A stretch of 64,000 bases of DNA from Circinella minor (taxonomy: Eukaryota; Mucoromycota; Mucoromycetes; Mucorales; Lichtheimiaceae), in assembly GCA_016758965.1 (NCBI GenBank), contig JAEPRB010000028.1, positions 1 through 64,000 of the forward strand. The letters run 5' to 3'. Position 1 is the first letter of the stretch; each line of letters begins with the position of its first letter. A model generated the notes under the pieces. The model made no database searches and was not told where the DNA came from. It was given only the letters and a program-made list of their open reading frames with translations. Shown one piece after another: positions 13,049-24,800 of this stretch. The position numbers were made by a program, and so were the translations under genes.

Positions 13049-13393
13049 AATAATTCTTTTTTTCTTTTCTTTTTTTTTTTTTTTACCCCACTTCACTTAA
13101 AAATAACATCCCGCTTTCTTGATAATTATTACATAACATTATAACAACAAACCAATCGCCACAAAAGAAAAAAAAATTCTCCATCAACACTTGTTTACAT
13201 AGATGAAAACCTTTTTCATAACTTTTTACTTTACTATCTTTCAACTACTAGTTATGAAAAAGTACTACTAACTTTATTTTTATTTTCTTTCTTTTTTCTT
13301 GATGTAATTAAAATTTCCTTTTTTGTTTGTATATGAAAAAAAAAATATATATTTGTTCCATGTTCACTTTTATTTTCTTTTTGAAGTTATATC

Positions 13394-13435
<42 letters not shown>

Positions 13436-14330
13436 TATTCATTTTATCGGATAATATGTCAGACATTTCTTTTTTTTTTCTTTTGGATAAAGTTTTAACT
13501 CGATCTTTAATTATCCACATGTCTACAGAAAATAAATACACATTTCTTAAATATTGTTCGAATATCATTTTCTGAATATTTTCTTATCAATTTGAATTTT
13601 TTTTTTTAAAAAATAGTTGATATTTTTCGAATATTTTTTTTTCCTAATGTGAATTACCGTGCAAATCGAAATGAATCAATAAATTTTTTTTTCCTTTATC
13701 ATTTAAAGGGGATGGGCATTTATGCATAATTGCTGTCAAACAACTTCAAAGAGGGAAATATGAGTATGTGTCATGGGTACAAATGCATAAAAAAGGGGTC
13801 CTGTTTCATGTACCTTTCTGGTTTGGGAATTTTTTCTGCTAGCCAATAATGAAAAAATTGAAGCTTACCAATAAAGAACTTGAAAGATCATCCATTTTTT
13901 TTTAAAATAATATTAGCAAGGCTTGGTTGGTGTTACTGAAAAAGTTAAGTTATAATTTGGTACTACTCAGCATTATTCTGTTTTTTTTTTTTTACTTTTC
14001 TACTTTTTTTCGAAATCTCTTAACCAATTAACTAAAAGTCAGCAATCCGAGAAACCAGAATAATATATATATATATATATTTTTGAAGATATACAAATAA
14101 TGTAATGTATATATATATAAAGTTTTATTTTTCTTTTTTTATTTTTTTTTTAAAAAAAAAAAGAAAAGGGAGGCAAAAGAAAAAAAAAATAAAGAAATCA
14201 AAAAGTTCTATATTACAAAAGTGATGTTGTTATGTTGTTTTTGTGTGTGAAAATAAATTGTATGTTTAAATGAAAAGGAAGAGGTGATAGGTGATGAGAA
14301 AAATCGAATTTTTTTTTTAATATCTGCAAT
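13049..14330. other. gene-free interval between convergent genes
   Basis: About 1.3 kb holding the 3' flanks of the hydroxylase and the FAH-family gene. It includes a very long T-tract (13397-13434) and an (AT)n run near 14063-14080. I see no gene; the frames crossing the T-tract on both strands are homopolymer artefacts. Confidence 0.7.
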
Positions 14331-15434
14331 TTAAGCGTGAACCATCTTGTTGGAGATCTTGCCAATTTGAGCAACTTCAACTTCGACAACATCATTGTTA
14401 TTCAACCAAAGAGGGGTTTTCATACCCATAGCAACACCAGCGGGAGTACCGGTCATGATAATGGTACCCTTTTCTAAAGTTGTACCTTGAGAGATAAAAG
14501 AAACGATTTCGGGAACATGGAAAAGAAGGTCGGAAGTGTTGGTAGATTGACGAACTTCACCGTTAACAATGGTTTTCAAGTCAAGAGCAGGACGATCACC
14601 GAGAATTTTATTGGAGACAATGGCAGGACCGAAAGGAGCGAACTTATCGAAGCCCTTGGAAAAACACCATTGGGGAACACCACCAGCATACTTGGGGTCA
14701 CGTTGCCACTTACGGCAGGAAACATCATTAGCTACAGTATAACCAGCAACGTATTCACCAACCTTTTCGATAGGAATATCTTTACCAGTCTTACCAATGA
14801 CAATGGTCTATATGATAGTATATTTCATCAGAAAAAAAAATATCATATACACTTTTGAACCCTTTTTATCTTAATTTTGTTTTATTCCTTTCTACTCTTT
14901 TCCAAAAATACATACCAATTCGCCTTCATAGTCAAGGGTTTCATAAGCAAGCTTGGGAATAGGGATATCTTCAAAAGCTTCAGCGTGGGAGTGAGTAGGC
15001 TTGATGAAGATAGAAGGGTAGGGAGGGGGAGTACGACCACCTTCGGCAACTATAATGTTATAAAATAAAGTTATATGATTAATAACCTATTCAAATATAA
15101 ATCCGATCTATTTTCGTGTTCCCATCAATTTTTTTTTTAAAAAATAATAATAATTAAAGATATACATACTATGAGCCTTGTAGTTTAAACCAACACACTT
15201 GATGATAGGGATTTCTTCCTTAGAAAGAGGGGCCAAAAGTTTAGTAACCTTGACAATTTGGTCAGTGACAACGGCATCATCAGCAAAGACGTCACCAGTG
15301 ACAATTTTGGCTTCCAAAGAATCAGCCTTGAAAAGGTTGTCAACAGTAGAATCGCCTGAGATGATGGGTTCACCATAATAGACCTTGCTGTCAGCAGCAA
15401 TAAAGCGGATCAAACGGTTCCAGACGGGAGACAT
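14331..15434 (-). CDS. fumarylpyruvate hydrolase (FAH family)
   Basis: Expected to hydrolyse fumarylpyruvate (or acylpyruvates) to fumarate and pyruvate, the last step of gentisate degradation. Three exons: 15434-15170, 15049-14916 and 14807-14331; 291 residues, typical for this branch of the fumarylacetoacetate hydrolase fold. The metal ligands are visible: Glu130 and Glu132 in DYEGEL and Asp161 in TVANDVSCRKWQRD. The family motifs CVGLNYKAH, GPAIV and TGTPAGVAMGM follow in order. The upstream in-frame ATG at 15509 was rejected because it adds a Phe-rich leader unlike the family. Divergent from the Zn2Cys6 regulator. Acylpyruvase or oxaloacetate decarboxylase activity (FAHD1-like) is the main alternative; linkage to gentisate dioxygenase favours the pathway role. 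Confidence 0.88.
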
Positions 15435-16034
15435 TTTTGTAATATTTCGATATGTGTTGTTTAAAAGACAGAAGTAAAAAAACAAAAAAGAAAAGAAACC
15501 AACAAACATGGTACCCTTTATATGAAGCTTTTTTTTTTTTTCGTTTCCCGGAAACGAGATAGGATAAAGCCTCCGCTGATATAACGCAATACTAATTGTA
15601 CCAATTCATTCATGCTTTAAGGCACGTTATCGATTGCATCACTTTTTTTTTTTTTTTCACCCCACATAATCTTGAATTGTTATAGTCCGATCCAATTGGA
15701 TCATTTTCCGTTTCTCTCATCATTTTGTTTCTTTGTTGTCTAATTGAACTTAATCCACCCCCGCCCCTTAATCGCTTGTTTAACCTAGTATGACAAAGTC
15801 TGTATAATTATAACCAATCATTCTTATGTAATGTTTTGTAGGTGGGAAATTTATTACCGAAACTGAAAAAAAAAAAAAAATGTGGGGTGCAAGAGAGAAA
15901 AAACAAATTTTCGAAAACCCGCCCCGAGAAATGAGAGAAAGAGTATCATATTCAATAACAACCAACCGCTTGGAGGAATCGCTGTTATAGCTCATAGAAT
16001 ATATAATTTCAAAAAAAAAAAAAAAAACGGAAGA
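15435..16034. promoter_or_regulatory. divergent promoter of hydrolase and regulator genes
   Basis: A 600-bp head-to-head intergenic region. It contains a perfect 15-bp palindrome at 15542-15556 plus further TCCG/CGGA-type elements (for example TTCCG at 15706-15710), making it noticeably GC-richer than most intergenic DNA in the window. Confidence 0.5.
15542..15556. promoter_or_regulatory. 15-bp palindrome, candidate regulator-binding site
   Basis: CGTTTCCCGGAAACG reads as CGTTTCC, one central base, then the exact complement GGAAACG. It lies 108 bp upstream of the hydrolase start and about 480 bp upstream of the regulator start. Its CCGGA core recurs in the other divergent promoter of the cluster. 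That a Zn2Cys6 protein binds it is inference. Confidence 0.4.
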
Positions 16035-19000
16035 ATGGCCGACGAACAACAAACTAATCAAATACCCGAACATGTACCGCTCGGGAGAAGATTTCCGCCA
16101 ACAATACCACAACAGTCATTACCAACACCTACTACAACAACTACTAATACTACTACAACAGAATACATCGCACCTAATTCACCAACTCATACCGGTTCGC
16201 CTTCTCAGCGACAATCACAATCTATCCCTACAGCTACAACTCCACCCAATTTAAGGACACAACAGCAATCATCAGCGAATAATGATAATAGCAATAGCAA
16301 CAACAATAATAACAACAATAGTAATAATAAGAGTGCTCGACCAACAAAACGACAAAAAGTATCTTTAGCTTGTCAAGAATGTCGAGATCGGAAGATCAAG
16401 TGCGATGGTGAGCGACCTATATGTGGTCCTTGCATAAAAAAGAAACGACCGGAAGGTTCTTGTGTTTATGAACCAGAACGCGGTAGACGAGGTGTCAAAA
16501 GCCAGTAATGTATTCATTTAAGAGGAGGGTGTACATAATTAATATTAATTATGTGTGATATTTTATTACTAGCGATAATAATTATTATGATAGATATGTT
16601 CAATTATTAGAAAATAAGGTTCGAGAATTGGAAAATGCTATGCAATTTGAACAAGGGAATGATCGATCTCCTTCGATTACATCTATTGATAGGCCACCTG
16701 AATTTGCTCCTCGAGTAAGCTATTCATTACTTACTTATTTGTTGCTTGTAAAAGAGAGAACTAATATACTACACCTTTTTTTTTTTTTGTATTTTTACTA
16801 GAATCCCAATCTTTCCATCAATCATTTGACATCGCCATCAACGAGTTTTCGAAGTTCACCACCCCATATATCTGGTTCACAAGCATCGCCTATTGGAACA
16901 AGTCTGATTGGTGTTAGCTCTCCTGCGCCAGATTCAATAATTACCCCAGAAATTTCTCTTGGACACCAGCAACAAGATTTAGGTGGTATTCGTACACATG
17001 CTCCAGAGAGTAATGTGCGAGAACGATGGACAAGTGAGTCTCCTTTTCCAAGTGTATTACCTTCACTACAACCATCCAGTAATCAACAACAGTCCCATCG
17101 ATTAGCACCACTTTTACCACAACCTTCTTCTCCTAAGCAACACGTATCACCACTTCCTCCACCTATATCACAAACACAACCATCAACTACTTCTTCCAAT
17201 TCACGAACATTACCTCCTCCAGTATCATTACCTGAACGCAGTGTAGAACCGGAAGTAGATGCTATGGGTGCATCTACAGGCATTATTCCACCCGATCCAA
17301 GAGGAGAAAACCATGGTGGTGATAATGATAATCGTCAAGGTTACTTTGGTTCTTCCAGTGCCATGAGTTTTATGCGTGAAGTTCGTGAAGTCATTGGTAA
17401 AAAAACAACCTTGTCACCCGATGAAAATCGTTCTCATGGAAGTCCTTCTAGACGGTTATCACAAAGTTCTCGATCATCTCGCAATACCTCTTCAGCTGGA
17501 GGAGGCTCTCGATCAATAATAGATACGCATACAAATATCACCAACAACCATAATAATAATGTCAATAACAATCATACTGGAGGCCAAATAAAAAGTTATT
17601 CGGTTTGTCATGATTATGTCTTGCCACCACGCAAAGTGGCTGATAGCCTTGTAAGGAGCTATTGGACATTTGTACATACACTATATCCATTCCTTCATAA
17701 ACCTGGGTTCATGAGAACCTATTCAAAATTATGGGGTTATCCAGAAGATGGTAAGTATTTTTTTTTAAATAGTTAAAGAAATAGAGTGAGAGAGAAAGAA
17801 TAGGAAAAGAAAGAAAATATATACATAATAAATCTTAATGCCTATAACTTTCATTTATAAATATAGATCATAATGATGCAGATCATGAGTCAGAAGGAGA
17901 TCCATTATTTCATTGTATTTTAAACTTGGTATTTGCACTTGGATGTCAATTATCTCCAGATATTGGCGAAAGCGAACGTGAACCGACATCAGATGTCTTT
18001 TTTCAACGTTCCAAGAAGTTATTACATTTCGATATTCTTGATGAAGGGAATATTAAAGTAGTACAAGCACTGTTGTTGATGGGTCAGTATCTACAGTGTA
18101 CAAAAATGCCCGGTCGATGTTGGATTGTTGTTGGTCTTGCTACTCGTGTGGCCCAAGGTCTTGGTTTACATCGTGATGGTCATAATATTAATAATGGTCG
18201 ACATAAAACAAATGGCAGTGGGTGTACGAGACAACTTGAACGCGAATTACGTAAGAGATTATGGGGTGGATGCCTTGTACTTGATAGGTAATATTGATGA
18301 AAGAAGATTCATGGATCATATGTTATTGGCTTAAGTTTAGGGGAAAAAAAAAGTCTAATACATGTTTTTTTTTCTTTCGGTTGGTTAACTATTATAGAGT
18401 AATATCTATGGCATATGGACGACCATTCATGATTCCTGTTACCCAAAACCTTATACTACCAGAAGCTATTGATGATGAACTTCTCACCTCTTATCCTGAT
18501 CCACCAGCAAAGCAACCTGAAGACAAACCAACTCGTATGGCATTCTTTGTTCATACACTCCAATTATATGAAATTATGGGTGATATCCTTACAACCCTAT
18601 ATTCTACAGGCACAAGACGAACAAACGAGGAGGCTTCTATAGTGTCTGGTAGGCGAAAAAAAACATTAGGACATCTTTTCTGTTTTTTTTTCCTAATAAA
18701 GGAGTTATTTGATTATTAACATACCAGCTGTTATTTATTATTATTAGATGAACAACTTCGAGCGTCCAATATTAGTTCAGTAATACGATTAGAAATGGCA
18801 TTGAATACATGGGAAAAGGCATTACCATGGTTTTTACGACTTGGGATATATACCCAGGATTCAGCAAATAGCCCAAGAAACCGACGCAGTATGACGGATA
18901 ACATTTTATTACGTCAAAATAATGTTCTACGAGCACGGTAAGATTGAATCATTAATATATATTATATATTTAATTCTATTCAGTAAAATCTCATTTAAAG

Positions 19001-19975
19001 TATTTTATTTGCTCTTAGATACCTTCATACATGTATTTTACTTTATCGACCTGTTTTTGCCCATTTCTTTGCTTTGGAAGAATCTAATCATGTAGTGAGT
19101 CAGGACACTGGTCTCCAACGATCTGTTTTCTTGCAGAGTTCAATCACGTGTGTAAGTTCTGCTCAAGAGCTAGTAGAGATGATTCATCGAAATATTAAAG
19201 AGCTTTTACCTGCTTGGTGGTATAATATGTTTTGTAAGTTTCATAACAGTGTAAAGAAAAGAATTATGTGTGTTATGTCATGTGTTAAAAATACAAGTAC
19301 TCATAGTTATATGTACAATATATATAAAAAGATTTATATACTTCGGCAACGGTTTTGCTTATGGCACGATTATTCCCAAAAATTAAGCAAGCTATTGGAG
19401 AAGATTATCTGACCGAAAGTTGGGATAAATGTCTTAGCTGTTTATCAGAATATCAATCCTACAGTGAGTCAGCCAAATGGTGTTTTGAATCCTTGAGTGA
19501 ATTGAATAAGATAGCATTCCAAAGTAACGATGGTAAAACAATAATATTCATCTTTTTTATGTCTAAATTTCTTGTGAACTTGAAATATATTTATAAATAC
19601 TAAAATTATTAATAACCTTTTGCTATGATAGAACAACCCAATAATGGGATGTCAAGTATTCAAATTTTGGGTACCTTACCTGTATATACATCTAATTTAG
19701 CAGCAGCTTCTGAAAAGGGAGAAATGGATAATATGGGCGGCGGTCCTAGCGTACCAGTTGGTGGTTTTGGAGGAGCAGGAGGAGGACCTAATACTTCTAT
19801 ACTCAATCCAAACTTTTCGACCATTCCAGAAAATAGCAATCCAGGGACTGATTGGGAATTAGATCTTCAAGACATGACATGGTTAGGCCGTCTTCCAGTC
19901 TTAACTGATTTTGAACCTGGACTCCAATTTAATCAGTGGCTCGGTCGGATTGATACAGATGTAAATAACTTGTAA
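16035..19975 (+). CDS. Zn2Cys6 transcription factor, probable regulator of the gentisate cluster
   Basis: Nine exons (16035-16504, 16594-16714, 16802-17750, 17867-18287, 18398-18648, 18748-18937, 19019-19233, 19332-19532, 19632-19975) give 1053 residues with all phases consistent. Residues from 113 hold the binuclear zinc cluster CQECRDRKIKCDG, then CGPC and a final Cys. Exon 2 supplies a short coiled coil (YVQLLENKVRELENAM) typical for dimerisation just after the cluster. A long Ser/Pro/Asn-rich linker is followed from about residue 485 by the fungal-specific transcription factor domain (LVRSYWTFVHTLYPFLHKPG, then VGLATRVAQGLGLHRDG and LYRPVFAHF). The C-terminus has a Gly-rich stretch and an acidic segment around WELDLQDMTWLG that could activate transcription. 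It is divergent from the hydrolase gene and part of the catabolic block, so cluster-specific control is likely but unproven. Confidence 0.88.
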
Positions 19976-20686
19976 TAATAACAAAAATAGTAATAATAAA
20001 TAATGAAAAAAGGGAAAAAAGAAAATGGTAAGGAAACACCAATTCAAAAAAAAAAAAAAAAAAAAAAAAAAATCACGCAATTACTTTGATATCGAGGTAG
20101 TCCTGCAAATCCTCCTTGTTCCGTCTTCTGAGTTTAACTAATCCGCGTTTTTAAAATTGGTTGTTGAAAATTCCTTGTGTATCACGGATGATTGATCCAA
20201 ACGCTGTTCATATCCATTCAATCAGGTTTATCGAGAAGCAGAGATATATTTTCTACTATTACAGCGATAATATAGACTACGGACATCTTCGTATATCGAT
20301 CATCTTGAGAGTATTTGACAGCGTTGAAACCTGATATACACATAGTAGTTTTCTTTTTTTCTAAAAAAAAAATCGTTGTATAATACGTAGTATATTAAAT
20401 CATAGTCAATATTGGATCAACATGGAATGTAATGAAATTTTTAAAAACCCTTTTTCTGACTGAAAACGAGTTCATCTTGTTCCAGAACTAAGATCATTAT
20501 TTTTCGGAAAATGTTCCAGCCAATCGGATAAAGAAACTTATAGATAATTGAAACCCAAAGATAGTGGGGGGGGGTGAGGACACCGTCATCTCTTATTTTG
20601 ACACTACATTTTTTTCCCCATCTTTTTTCTCTTCCCTTCTTTATTTTTATTTTTTAGCTTTCACAAAAAAAAAATACATTTTAATA
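19976..20686. other. gene-free interval with a GC-richer block
   Basis: After a poly-A tract (about 20047-20072), bases 20090-20340 are clearly GC-richer than typical intergenic DNA here. No frame is long enough to call a gene. Poly-G near 20566-20573 and a CCAAT box (20520-20524) lie upstream of the GFA-family gene. Confidence 0.6.
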
Positions 20687-21166
20687 ATGTCTACATCACT
20701 TAACGGGTCTTGTCTTTGCGGTTCCATCAAGGTTAAATTGAATGGTGCTCCAATCAAAGCTATGCTTTGCCACTGTGTTGATTGTCAAAAGTCTGCAGGT
20801 GGTCCATATCAATCCAATGCTATTTTCAATACTTCCAATGTCGAGTTAGAAGACCCCAAGGGTTATGCGAAAATGTATCTTGTTCCCAAGGAACAAACTG
20901 GTTCTGGATTTGAAAAACAAAAATGGTTCTGTAGCAACTGTGGTAGTCCTCTTTTCAATCGTCCAATGAAATATGAAGGTCAAAAGTCTGTTGTCAAGAC
21001 TGGCATCTTGGATAGCGCTGCTGGTTTTGAAGGTTCTCCATTGGATCAGTTGAAGCCCGTTTCTGAATTGTACACTAAGGATCGTCCCTCGTTTGTTAAG
21101 GCTGTTGATGGTGCTAAACAGTTCACTGAAGCTGCTCCTGCCTCTGCCCCTGCCCCTGCTCAATAA
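20687..21166 (+). CDS. GFA-family zinc protein (glutathione-dependent formaldehyde-activating enzyme-like)
   Basis: A single-exon gene of 159 residues. The zinc-binding cysteines of the GFA/CENP-V fold are all visible: CLC at residues 9-11, CHCVDC at 28-33 and CSNC at 82-85. The C-terminal tail is Ala/Pro repeats. Family members include bacterial S-(hydroxymethyl)glutathione synthase, but most fungal paralogs have no proven reaction, so I do not assign one. The ATG at 20687 was chosen because it begins directly before the conserved GSCLCGSIK; the frame upstream is Phe-rich leader. It lies beside the gentisate cluster. A glutathione-linked role there (for example in maleylpyruvate isomerisation) is speculation with no sequence support. 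Confidence 0.85.
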   Translation: MSTSLNGSCLCGSIKVKLNGAPIKAMLCHCVDCQKSAGGPYQSNAIFNTSNVELEDPKGYAKMYLVPKEQTGSGFEKQKWFCSNCGSPLFNRPMKYEGQKSVVKTGILDSAAGFEGSPLDQLKPVSELYTKDRPSFVKAVDGAKQFTEAAPASAPAPAQ

Positions 21167-21835
21167 ACACACGTTCATCTCAACTTTTCTTTTCCTCATA
21201 TATATTTTCTCCTTCTTGTATTGCGTAAAAGCAAAAACAAAATACCTCCTTTGTATATATAGATATATATTTAATTAATAAACAATATTAACACTAACAG
21301 CATAGAAACAGAAGAATAAAAATACGAAGGCATAGAATATAGATTAAGAAGAGCTTGTTATATTATAATTGAATGGATTAGATTGGATAGAGAATATAAG
21401 TAGATTCTATAACATTGGAAGAAAAGAGAATGTTAGATGAATTCACGAAAAGAGTAAATAAGAAGGTTACTGCGTACTAATCAACTTGCAACTATGAGGA
21501 CAATGTATGCGGTTCTTATACATATTTGTTTTGTTGCTTAAACATGTAAATGTTGGTGTACTCATATAAATTGGTATGCGTCGTCACTAAATCACACAAG
21601 TGCATAATAAACTTGCAGACATAAATGCCTTTTTTTTTTGTTTCTGTTTTAAGAGAATTGATAATCACTTTTTCTATTATAGTAATATTGAAATCGTGCT
21701 TAAATACTTTGAAAATCTGAAGTCGGAGACGTGAGCGCGCCGTTTCGCGTGCACAATTATTACAACCTGTGGGGTGCGTTATTTTCTTTACTTTAGTCCC
21801 TGCCATTCTTTTTTTTTTTTTTTTGCTGAATCCAT
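21167..21835. other. intergenic region with CpG-rich promoter block
   Basis: The 3' flank of the GFA gene and the promoter of the large gene at 21836. A CpG-rich stretch at 21729-21752 stands out in otherwise AT-rich DNA. The minus-strand frame at 21516-21878 overlaps this promoter and the next start and has no recognisable domain. Confidence 0.65.
21743..21750 (+). promoter_or_regulatory. E2F/MBF-like element TTTCGCGT
   Basis: TTTCGCGT, preceded by GCGCGCC, lies about 90 bp upstream of the Mus7-like start. E2F (TTTSGCGC) and fungal MBF (ACGCGT-like) sites drive S-phase transcription of replication and repair genes. The match is by eye. Confidence 0.4.
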
Positions 21836-24800
21836 ATGCTGACAGACTCGTCTGACGAAGACAATGGTCTCTCAACACAAGATCAAGAAGCCATTAATAA
21901 GCTTCTTGCCATGGACAGAGAAACATTCCTAGCCAACTGGACTGGTCTCGAATCAACACGAAACACAACTTGTAATAAATGAACTTTCAACTTTTTTTTT
22001 GATCGATCTCGCTTGAATCGTAACTATTAATTTAAATATTAAATGTATAAATGTTTTATTTTAGTAACATCACGATCGACCAGTCCAATGGATACGACTG
22101 ACGACGATCACGATTCAGATAGTTCACATGAGCTTGACTATTTACAAGTGTTGAGAAACCCTACTCTTGAACAACCACCCGCACCTATTTCTACTACTGA
22201 TAATACGACAAATATTAAAAATTCTCACACAATTCCAGTGCAACAACAACAAAAAACTGGTACTAATACGATTGAAAATCAAGAACAACAGCGAACAGGT
22301 TATTCTGCATCCCGTCGCAGCCTTCGTCCTCGAAACGTTAATCAAATGCAACCATTTACGTACGACAAGAAAATATATAATGAAATGATTCGTCGATCCA
22401 AATATACTGAACTATTACAGTATGACCCAAATGATAATACACAGATGACAACGGTGAGACGACGACATAAAAGTTCAGCAAAAGATCAATATGAGGATGA
22501 AGGAATAGATACCGATGATGACGAGATGAACCCAGATGATGAATTTACAGATCAAATAGTAGATCCAGAAGAACTATTACCAGTGAAGCGTGTTAAAACA
22601 CTTATTATACCATCTCATCGACCGAAATCACATTCAGAGATAATAAAACCACGAGATTTCAACAGGGACACCAACAACAAAAAATCAGATGGATCAAAAA
22701 AACATACAACTAAAAAAAAATCATCTGTTACACCAAGATCTACCACTCCAACAGCAACAACAGCCCGTACTATAGCGACTAATGCTGCTAGTAACTTTTG
22801 CAGTAATGTTTGGTCAGTTATTCCACGTACATCAACGGTATATTCTATAACTCCAAGAAAACGATCCAAAAATGATAAAGGCAAAGGACCCGCTCGACAA
22901 CAACAGCAACACACTAAACCATTGATCGAAATGGATAATTCAGTACAAGCATCCCAATCATCAACCACAAACACGCAAAAGGAAAAGAATTTGGATCATA
23001 TACATAGTGCTTTGCGGGATGTTTTTACCGATCTTTTTGATAGTGGATCTGAAGATAATGATAACAATCATGATGATGATATGAAAAGTACGGGTAGCAA
23101 TATTAGTCTAGATTCAGTGTTGATTCGAGCGTCAAAAGAACAACAGATGAATCCATCGTTTGAAGATTTGGAGGCAGATGAAGAATTACATATATCCTCT
23201 CGCCGAAAAAGGTTACGAAAGAGTCACTCATTAGATGATGATGGTGATGAAAAAGAAGATGTTTTTGCATTCCCAACAACAACAAGAATGACAGATACGA
23301 GCTCAATTGAAAACAACAATCATAATAATGACAATGTATTTGATTTTCCAGAACCAGAAGACGATGAACAACCAGTACAACTACAAAAACAGCGACCATT
23401 GGATCAACTTGTTATTGCTCGATCTCGTCGAAAACAGCATCAAGCAAAAGATGATGATTTTGTTGTATATGATGGTAGTGCATATGATCATGATAGGCGT
23501 AGGAAAAAAAGTACACTTCGAGGTGTATTACCATTTAGTTATAAACCAGAACATGAAAAGAAACAACCTGCTGTACAGCAACTGGTTGAAGACGATATTG
23601 ATCGTGATTCATCTGTTGAGGATGATAACGATGATCTAGCACCTTCTTTACAAGATTATGGAAAATATAATTCATCTCCCATATCTAATAGCTCATTGGA
23701 TTTCGGAAAAAATGATAATTTTGAAAGCTTTTCTGAATTATCATTATCATCAACACCTGTTCGACGACGACAACGACAACGTACACTTACTGGATATGTT
23801 CATAGTTCATCGTCGAAACGCTCTAATGAAAAGACTTATTCTACTAATAAGAAATCAGGACGTCTTCATCAAATGCAAAAAGAAGCTGTTTCACGTGCGC
23901 GTACATTACAAACTAAAATATCAAGGAGATCCATTGGTCCTACTGCAATAACATCACGCAAACAACAACGGTAATATTTTATATTTCATTTCCTTTTTTA
24001 GAAAAAAAATGACATGTTTATTAACCAAAAAAAATCAACGGTGTTTTAAAATAGAACAACTAATAATAATAATGTTTCACCACCAACTCAAAACAAGAAA
24101 ATGAATAATAATACTAACACATCATCGTCCCGGGCAACGAATTCGTCTCCTAGTCAAAACAGACCACCACCTGCAATTCAACCAAGACGACATAAAAAAA
24201 AGAATCCAAATGGTGAACTATATATTCTTCCTGGTCCAAACAAAGTCAATAGCGGCTGGCAATCTAGTATACGTCCACATTTATCAGTAAATTGGACAGA
24301 AACCGGTGAACTTTGTAAATATGATAATGAAGATGAATCAGTTCACTTGTTGTCTTCCCCAGCAGACAGAATATCATCCAATAATTTTCTACTAAACCAA
24401 GATATGTCGGATTATCATTCTTCAACAAGGAGGTCATCCGCCGGTTACATTTCTACCTCTCCCCCGCCATCTTCTAGCCAAAATAATATAAGCAATCCTA
24501 CACGTCTACAAGTAATGGAAGAAGACAGTAACATTGGACCAATAGATCCATTCGGACGTCTGTTGTACAAACATCCACACTTACGGACCGATTGGGGTAT
24601 GCCCAACGGAATTGAAGTTCAGTTACAAGGAACCTATTATCTTCAACACAATTATTTACATCGGCTACTCATTACATCACCACAACAACAAGCAGATACA
24701 TTCCATGGTGCCGGATTATTTGATAATACCATTGAATTATTTAATCGACAAATTTTATTAACACAACAACGAGATCTTGGTGAAAACAAGAAGTTATTTA

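Noticed and set aside
13308..13575. Frames on both strands across the long T-tract
   Set aside because: Poly-Lys and poly-Phe translations of one homopolymer.
20687..21166. GFA-family gene as the missing maleylpyruvate isomerase
   Set aside because: The Cys pattern is that of the GFA/CENP-V zinc fold, not of GST-like or DinB-like isomerases.
21516..21878. 120-codon minus-strand frame
   Set aside because: Overlaps the promoter and first exon of the Mus7-like gene, is low complexity at its ends and has no recognisable domain.
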